Source: a bacterium endosymbiont of Escarpia laminata (GTDB taxonomy: Bacteria > Pseudomonadota > Gammaproteobacteria > Chromatiales > Chromatiaceae). From it: 64,000 bases of DNA. How positions within the stretch are numbered: position 1 is the stretch's first letter; the number at the start of each line of letters is the position of its first letter. This document shows, piece after piece, positions 56,090 through 64,000 of this stretch. The position numbers and the translations under genes are program-made. The stretch is from the NCBI GenBank assembly GCA_003660235.1, contig QGON01000058.1, positions 1-64,000 on the forward strand, written 5' to 3'. The notes below the pieces were generated by a model. It saw nothing but the letters and a program-made list of their open reading frames with translations, was not told the origin of the DNA and did not search any database.

Positions 56090-56152
56090 GTAGGCCCGAT
56101 CAAGCGTAGCGGATCGGGTGTTGCCGGTTCCGCTACGCTTGAACCGGCCTAC
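56090..56152. repeat. Double dispersed palindrome
   Basis: GTAGGCCCGATCAAGCGTAG...GATCGGG and CCGGTTCCGCTACGCTTGAA...CCGGCCTAC form two hairpins and pair with each other. Single related units occur near 35446 (CCGATCCGCTAAGCTTGATC) and 43562. Lies between convergent wecB and the FliK-like gene, where it may act as a terminator. Confidence 0.6.
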
Positions 56153-56162
56153 ATTCCAGCGC

Positions 56163-57143
56163 CTAAGCATAATCATCGACCAAACCATCTGACATAAGCC
56201 TTATCACATCTGAACTGCCGGGTTCAGGCAAGTCTGTCGAACCGGTCATACTCCCCCTGCCCCCTCTGCCGCTATTGCCATTGGCATCAGCAAATGACTC
56301 CCGGCTCTCACGCTGCCCCACGTCCACGTTGGCCAGGTTCAGGTTGGCTTCGCCCAACATATCACGCAAACGGGGTATCGCAGCCTCCAGGGCCTCCCTC
56401 GTCAGGGGTTGCTGAGCGATGAAACTTACGCTGGCCTGGTCATTTTGCACGGAGATACGGATCTCCATCGGCCCCATATTCGGCGGTGTCAGTTTTATTT
56501 CAGCACTCTGAATATTGCGGCCGAGCATCCACTGAATGCGTTTTCCTACAGCCTGATCCCACCCCGGCTGACTGACCGGCACATCGACCCGCAGCATCTC
56601 CATGCCTGGTCGGGCAACAGTGCCGCCACCCACTGCCTGGAATCCGGCCAGATTGAATCCACCGGTAATTTCTCCAGCTGTCTTGCCCTCAAGGGCAACA
56701 CCTGTTGAGACCATGCCCAAACCGGCCAGATCACCTTTCTCCGCTCCCTGGACCAGTTGTCCGAGCAGCAACGCAGTTTTCATGTCAGCCTGGGCGTTTG
56801 TACCGATGGGAGGCAAAGCTGTCTGCAGACCAGCGGTGTCTGTCAATTGGATAGCGGCTTGCGGCATTGTCTTGCCGTTTGCAATGGGGTTGAACGGCAG
56901 CAGGTTGCCGCCGGTAACTATAAACGGTGACAGCTTGTCACTCCCCTCTACACCCGGCGTCAGCGGCAGGGCAATGACAACCCCCTCTTCGAGGTCGTCG
57001 ATCATCTCCTGCATCTGCTGATCAAAAGGGTTTTCCGGCGCGCTGTCCGGAGATACAGCTGGCTGATTACCGCCTTTTCCTGATGAGGCACCCGAGAGCG
57101 TGGCTGCTGCCTGGCTGGCGGGTAGTGCGGGTAACTGAAGCAT
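56163..57143 (-). CDS. FliK-like flagellar hook-length control protein
   Basis: 326 residues. The C-terminal third (SAEIKLTPPNMGPMEIRISV, QNDQASVSFIAQQPLTREAL, IPRLRDMLGEANLNLANVDV) is the Flg_hook domain that triggers the export-specificity switch. The N-terminal part is low-complexity, as usual. No other flagellar genes are close, so it may be an orphan copy. Confidence 0.75.
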   Translation of the reverse strand: MLQLPALPASQAAATLSGASSGKGGNQPAVSPDSAPENPFDQQMQEMIDDLEEGVVIALPLTPGVEGSDKLSPFIVTGGNLLPFNPIANGKTMPQAAIQLTDTAGLQTALPPIGTNAQADMKTALLLGQLVQGAEKGDLAGLGMVSTGVALEGKTAGEITGGFNLAGFQAVGGGTVARPGMEMLRVDVPVSQPGWDQAVGKRIQWMLGRNIQSAEIKLTPPNMGPMEIRISVQNDQASVSFIAQQPLTREALEAAIPRLRDMLGEANLNLANVDVGQRESRESFADANGNSGRGGRGSMTGSTDLPEPGSSDVIRLMSDGLVDDYA

Positions 57144-57255
57144 AAACGCGGCCTGTCATATGAATCCTGACAGATAACCAGCATAAACCAGGCCAGATTA
57201 TAAGACTGAGAGGAGAAACGGCTCTTAGGGGAATAGGGAGAGCCGGTATTTCATG

Positions 57256-57729
57256 CTACAAAATATCTTTTTTGCTCGCCCGGCGCCACTTGGCCGACTG
57301 GAGGCGCCACTGCTCATCACTTTCCAGTGCCACCAGCAGCTCAATGCGCAACAGTTCACCACGCCATTGGCTCAGCGCCTCACTACCCACAGGAGCGGTA
57401 CCGGCAATACCTGCAAACAGCACGACCCGCACCTGTGCATCCTCAAGCAACTCTATCTGGTCGATCCGGTAGACGATATGAATCGATTTGTGGCGTAGAA
57501 AATAACCTGCCAGCAGGCGTCTGATCTCATGTCGGGTGCCCCTTCTGCCATCAGAATACTGCTCCGAGATCAGTGCTGCGGCACCGATCAGATCCCGGCC
57601 CTCCACCGCAACTTCACCTCTGGCAACGAATTGCCGGACCTGATCTTCCGGTGACAGGTAGGGGGTATCGCTGCATCCTGCCAGCAATATCAGTACCCAA
57701 AATAACGGCAGGCGAAGCAGCCAGTCCAC
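57256..57729 (-). CDS. Lipoprotein with NTF2-like domain
   Basis: 157 residues. Signal peptide with lipobox (LFWVLILLAGC, Cys19). The rest (VRQFVARGEVAVEGRDLIGA, then AGYFLRHKSIHIVYRIDQIE) resembles small NTF2-like conserved proteins. Six bases from dapB and on the same strand, so likely co-transcribed. Function unknown. Confidence 0.72.
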   Translation of the reverse strand: MDWLLRLPLFWVLILLAGCSDTPYLSPEDQVRQFVARGEVAVEGRDLIGAAALISEQYSDGRRGTRHEIRRLLAGYFLRHKSIHIVYRIDQIELLEDAQVRVVLFAGIAGTAPVGSEALSQWRGELLRIELLVALESDEQWRLQSAKWRRASKKDIL

Positions 57730-57735
57730 AAGGCG

Positions 57736-58551
<816 letters not shown>

Positions 58552-58603
58552 TCAGTTGCCCGGTTAACCAGCGGATCATCAGCCCGTTATGGCAGTTATA
58601 TAA

Positions 58604-59749
58604 CTAAAAGCCCATTCCTTCAAAAAACTTCTTTACACCATCCACCCAGGTGCTGGACTGAGGACTGTGCTTACTGCCACCTTTTTTCATGGTTTCATCA
58701 AATTTTCTCAGCAACTCCTGTTGCTCTTCAGTCAGGTTTACCGGTGTCTCCACCTGCACCTTGCAGAGCAGATCACCCACCGCACCGCCACGTACCGGCT
58801 TCACCCCCTTGCCGCGCATGCGGAACATACGATCGGTCTGGGTCCCTGCCGGGATCTTGAGCATTACCTTACCACCGAGGGTCGGTACTTCAAGCTCCCC
58901 ACCCAGCGCCGCGATGGAAAAACTGATCGGCACTTCACAATAGAGGTGGTTATCCTCCCGTTTGAATATCCCATGGGGTTTGACCACGACCTGCACATAG
59001 AGGTCGCCCGAAGGACCGCCATTCTCACCGGCCTCACCCTCACCGGAAAGACGGATACGGTCACCGGAATCGACCCCTGGCGGCACTTTCACCGAGAGGG
59101 TCTTGTGCTCCTGCACCCGACCCTGGCCATGACAGCTTGTACACGGGTTATCGATGACGGAGCCCTTGCCATGACAGCGCGGACAGGTCTGCTGCACAGA
59201 GAAGAATCCCTGCTGCATACGTACCTGACCCTGTCCTCCGCAAGTATCGCAGATCTTGGGCTTGGAACCCTTCTTTGCACCCGTGCCACCACATGTATCA
59301 CACTTGACCAGTGTGGGCACCCGAATCTTCACGGTGGTGCCGGAGACGGCATCCTCCAGTGAAAGCTGCAGGTTGTAACGCAGATCGGAACCACGCTGTA
59401 CACGAGGACCGCCGCCGCCTCGGGCACCACCGAAGATATCGCCGAACACGTCGCCGAAGATATCGCTGAAATTTGCGTTGCCACCGCCGAATCCTCCCGG
59501 GCCGCCGCCCATACTGGAATCGACACCGGCATGTCCAAACTGGTCAAAGGCGGCCCTCTTTTGGGCATCTGAGAGAATCTCATAGGCCTCTTTGGCCTCC
59601 TTGAAACTCTTTTCAGCCTTACCCGCCTCGTCTCCGGTATTCCGGTCAGGATGGTGCTTCATGGCGAGGCGCCGGTAGGCCTTCTTTATCTCGGCCTCAC
59701 TGGCGTTCTTTTGTACGCCCAGTACTTCATAGTAATCGCGTTTAGACAT
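58604..59749 (-). CDS. dnaJ: Chaperone DnaJ
   Basis: 381 residues: J domain with HPD ([20 protein letters not shown]), Gly-rich region, four zinc repeats [32 protein letters not shown], and the C-terminal substrate domain. Co-chaperone that stimulates DnaK ATPase. Confidence 0.98.
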   Translation of the reverse strand: MSKRDYYEVLGVQKNASEAEIKKAYRRLAMKHHPDRNTGDEAGKAEKSFKEAKEAYEILSDAQKRAAFDQFGHAGVDSSMGGGPGGFGGGNANFSDIFGDVFGDIFGGARGGGGPRVQRGSDLRYNLQLSLEDAVSGTTVKIRVPTLVKCDTCGGTGAKKGSKPKICDTCGGQGQVRMQQGFFSVQQTCPRCHGKGSVIDNPCTSCHGQGRVQEHKTLSVKVPPGVDSGDRIRLSGEGEAGENGGPSGDLYVQVVVKPHGIFKREDNHLYCEVPISFSIAALGGELEVPTLGGKVMLKIPAGTQTDRMFRMRGKGVKPVRGGAVGDLLCKVQVETPVNLTEEQQELLRKFDETMKKGGSKHSPQSSTWVDGVKKFFEGMGF

Positions 59750-59778
59750 GCGCTGTTGAACCGAACTTCAATCTCAAT

Positions 59779-59895
59779 TGTTTTTGGAGCGCAAAGTACG
59801 CAAAGGAACGCCAAGGGCGCAAAGTATGTTTAAAACAGATAAAAACCTTTGCGTTCTTTGCGTATTCTTCGCCTTCTTCGCGTTCCCCCTAAAAA
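59779..59895. repeat. CGCAAAG-rich repeat in the dnaK-dnaJ gap
   Basis: The gap of about 200 bases holds GCGCAAAGTACGCAAAGG...GGGCGCAAAG on one side and TTTGCGTTCTTTGCG on the other, able to fold into a long hairpin. A similar TTTGCGTTCCTT unit is at 48346. Dispersed intergenic repeat, possibly uncoupling dnaJ from dnaK. Confidence 0.55.
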
Positions 59896-59956
59896 AACCA
59901 AAACCGCGCACCAATCCAAAGATCGATGCGCGGTGTTTCAACAAGGCAATCCGGCC

Positions 59957-61900
<1,944 letters not shown>

Positions 61901-61965
61901 GTCTCTCTATCTCCGAATTCTATATCTAAAATTAATATCGTAATTCTTGCTAACTGACTCTATAG

Positions 61966-61991
61966 GTGGGGTCAGCCGAAAAAACTTCAAG
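61966..61991 (-). promoter_or_regulatory. Sigma-32-type promoter of dnaK
   Basis: On the minus strand CTTGAA (61991-61986), 14 bases, CCCCACCT (61971 on): close to the heat-shock consensus CTTGAA-N13-CCCCATNT. The -35 overlaps the grpE stop codon. Confidence 0.75.
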
Positions 61992-62598
61992 CCTTTTCAT
62001 CAACGGGTGCGGACGGCACCTTGGAAACCATCACCATTGCCGGACGAATGAGGCGGCCATTCAGGCGGTAACCCTTCTGCACAACAGCCACCACCGTATT
62101 GGGCTCCACGTCATCCCGTTCCTGCATCGACATCGCCTGATGGAATTCCGGATTGAAGATCTCACCCGTAGGATCGACCTGCTCCACACCATTCTTCTCC
62201 ATCACGCTGCTGAGCAGCCTGAGCGTCAGCTCCGTGCCTTCCCGCAGCTTCCCCACATCGGTGTTCTCTTCCAGCGCGGCCTGATGACCCAGCTCCAGGC
62301 TATCCCAGACCTGCAGCAGGTCCTGGGAGAATTTGTCCAGCGCGAATTTATGGGCATTTTCCAGATCGCGTTCCTGGCGCTTGCGCAGGTTGTCGATCTC
62401 GGCCCGGGAGCGCATCAGTTGATCCCAGTGATCGTCGGCCTTGCTGCGGGCGTCTTCAAGCAACCTCGTTAGCCCCTCCGGGGAGGCTTCTTCGGCAACG
62501 GTCTCATCCTCAATCACCACTTCAACATCCGGGGCTTCGCTCACACCCTCTGTCTTCATTACCTCTTCGCTGGACTCTGCCGGCTGATCCTTATCCAT
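61987..62598 (-). CDS. grpE: Nucleotide exchange factor GrpE
   Basis: 203 residues: acidic N-terminal tail, long coiled coil (DHWDQLMRSRAEIDNLRKRQ), then EFHQAMSMQERDDVEPNTVV and VVQKGYRLNGRLIRPAMVMV. Releases ADP from DnaK. It begins about 60 bases after the hrcA end and has its own heat-shock promoter. Confidence 0.97.
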   Translation of the reverse strand: MDKDQPAESSEEVMKTEGVSEAPDVEVVIEDETVAEEASPEGLTRLLEDARSKADDHWDQLMRSRAEIDNLRKRQERDLENAHKFALDKFSQDLLQVWDSLELGHQAALEENTDVGKLREGTELTLRLLSSVMEKNGVEQVDPTGEIFNPEFHQAMSMQERDDVEPNTVVAVVQKGYRLNGRLIRPAMVMVSKVPSAPVDEKA

Positions 62599-62650
62599 CT
62601 CTCACTTAACCTCTGAATCTCAATATTTTGGTCTGATTTACCCGACAAAT

Positions 62651-62674
62651 TGGGGTTGCTATCTGTTTTTCAAG
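62651..62674 (-). promoter_or_regulatory. Sigma-32-type promoter of grpE
   Basis: CTTGAA (62674-62669), 13 bases, CCCCAATTT (62655 on) on the minus strand: a near-perfect heat-shock promoter, overlapping the last codons of hrcA. Confidence 0.78.
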
Positions 62675-63995
62675 GCCGCACCCAAAATCTTTGCCGTGAC
62701 ATCGACAATGGGGATCACCCTTTCATACTCCATGCGGGTTGGACCAATCACGGCCAGCATGCCCACCACATCTTCATCCACCTGGTAAGGGGCAGTCACG
62801 ATCGAACAACCGTTGAGTATCTGAAAACCCGACTCCTCGCCGATAAAGATCTGCACCCCATCAGCATTGTGAAACTGATCGAGCAGATGGAGGATCAAGT
62901 GAGTCTTCGACCTCGTGATAGATTTTGGGACATCCCAGTCCCCAAAATCGACTCGGCCTTCGACAACCTGTTTGTGCCCCGGCCGTCCCGGTCACTGGCA
63001 CTACGCGACAACCTCGCAAGCTCGTTGCCGCTCCGTTGCCAGCTCCCGATGACTGGACGCCGCGCTCGGATGCCTACTTTGCTTCCCCTCTGGCGCAAGG
63101 CACGCCGGGTAAGCAGTGCGGCCTCGCGGCTACCGGGGACTACCAGCCTTCGCTTCGCTCTCCATGGCTGGCAGCGTTCGCGCTTCTCGGCAAAGGCATC
63201 GAACAGTTTGCGCAACTGCTGCAGACTGGCCAGATCCTCGAACTCCATCAGATTGGTCTGTCCGGCAATGAGACAATCTTCGCGCGGTGTGCTCGCATCG
63301 ACCACCTCTCCCGCCATCTCCAGTGCCTGGGCCATGGTCTGATCAAAACTTTTACGGGCAGCATTCAGCTCTTCCAGCACCCGGCTACGCACTTTCTTCA
63401 TCTCCAGCCCGGAGAAGGAGTGGTTGAGAAAATTGGCTGCCTGATCCAACTCCAGGCGGGTAAAATCCCGATGGGTATTGAGGATGCGGTTAGCCACCTC
63501 GCCATCATTGGTTACCAGAATTGCCAACACCCGATTTTCGGATAGCGGCAGGAACTCGATCTGACGGAATGCCGTGCGTTCCCGCCTCGGGATCGTCACA
63601 ATCCCGGCCATGTGCGTCACGCCGGAGAGCAGCTGCGAAGCCGAGGCCAGCAGATGGCCCGCATCACCGGAGTAAGCCAGCTCCGTGCGAATGCGTTCAA
63701 TCTCTCCCGCCTGCAGCCGCTGCACCGTGAGCAGAGAGTCGATGAACATACGAAAACCGGTCACAGTGGGAATTCGCCCGGCCGAGGTATGTGGCGACGC
63801 CACCAGCCCGAGATCCTCCAGATCGCACATCACATTGCGGATGGTCGCAGGACTCAGATCCATCCCGGCATCCTTCGCCAGTGTTCTGGAACCCACGGGC
63901 TGACCATCACGGATATAGCGTTCAATCAGCACTTTGAGAAAGTGCTGGGCACGTTCGCCAACCCCGCTTTCACTGATTACCTTCTTTGCTGCCAA
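62659..63995 (-). pseudogene. hrcA: Heat-inducible repressor HrcA, interrupted by an insertion
   Basis: From ATG 63995 the frame matches HrcA (ERYIRDGQPVGSRTLAKDAG, SPATIRNVMCDLEDLGLVAS, PHTSAGRIPTVTGFRMFIDS) down to LQQLRKLFDAFAEKRE near 63177. It then enters unrelated arginine-rich text and stops at 62895. The true C-terminus (LHLLDQFHNADGVQIFIGEE, VDEDVVGMLAVIGPTRMEYE) is encoded in another frame at 62898-62659. About 275 bases have been inserted. The altered protein keeps its DNA-binding domain but loses the conserved end, so it is probably inactive. Confidence 0.82.
62900..63176. mobile_element. Short insertion inside hrcA
   Basis: About 275 GC-rich bases with no coding sense of their own. 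One end carries the inverted repeat GATTTTGGGA/CCCCAAAATC (62918-62951 region) and the other CCAGCC..GGCTGG around 63143-63173. No transposase, so a MITE-like or REP-like unit. Exact ends and target duplication are not clear by eye. Confidence 0.55.
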
Positions 63996-64000
63996 AAAGC

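Overview
The window is gammaproteobacterial chromosome. The right half keeps the conserved order gyrA-serC-serA-pheA-hisC-tyrA-aroA-cmk-rpsA-ihfB, together with mtnA-mtaD and hrcA-grpE-dnaK-dnaJ-dapB. No gene here fixes the genus. The scattered pseudogenes, insertion-sequence remnants and dispersed GTAGG...CCTAC palindromes suggest a genome with many mobile elements, of the kind common in sulfur-oxidising gammaproteobacteria and their symbionts (inference).

Positions 1-18,778 hold a mobile element. At the left edge is a partial transposase, then an iteron-like TGTTAC region. A leftward phage-type replication operon follows (reading from the switch: cro, 44-aa protein, cII-like, 68-aa protein, dNMP kinase, SSB, Toprim primase, helicase). 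The cro/cI switch is at 5.2-6.0 kb, next to an AT-rich WYL-domain membrane protein. A rightward operon (7.3-12.4 kb) carries DUF2303, HD and DHH phosphohydrolases, Lar-like zinc ribbons and an HNH nuclease. From 12.75 to 16.56 kb there is an integron cassette array with seven attC-like sites, then a genuine integron integrase (intI), an excisionase-like HTH gene and a phage integrase beside a tRNA-Leu(UAA) gene. No capsid, tail or packaging genes are present, so this is a satellite, a plasmid-like element or a truncated prophage.

The most notable content is in the array. One cassette holds a compact minus-strand transcription unit of about 95 nt. It consists of two CRISPR type I-F repeat-like hairpins 13 nt apart, one with a compensatory base-pair change, and ends in an intrinsic terminator. 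Its promoter carries the same GTAAG-N4-CTTAC operator that lies in the cro/cI region and in front of the rightward operon. This looks like an RNA anti-CRISPR wired into the lysogeny switch. In addition, all seven attC sites have canonical polarity on the minus strand, whereas nearly every cassette ORF lies on the plus strand. The genes are therefore read by the phage operon towards intI rather than from an integron Pc promoter.

Positions 18.9-34.4 kb form a decayed island between a truncated tRNA-Cys and an intact tRNA-Ser(UGA). It contains broken acnA, carbonic anhydrase, slipin, nfeD and STAND-NTPase genes, an IS630-type element and IS66/IS701 scraps. The genes that look intact are an MBL hydrolase, a VIT1-type metal transporter, a coiled-coil SPOR protein, a metallophosphoesterase and a MerR regulator.

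Positions 34.6-64 kb are core chromosome: yccA-like, lexA-dinB with unusual GTTC-N7-GTTC operators, a two-domain PPK2, aromatic/serine/histidine biosynthesis, translation, gyrase, methionine salvage, a WecB-type epimerase, a FliK-like protein, dapB and the DnaK machinery. hrcA is interrupted by an insertion of about 275 bp, while sigma-32-type promoters remain in front of grpE and dnaK.
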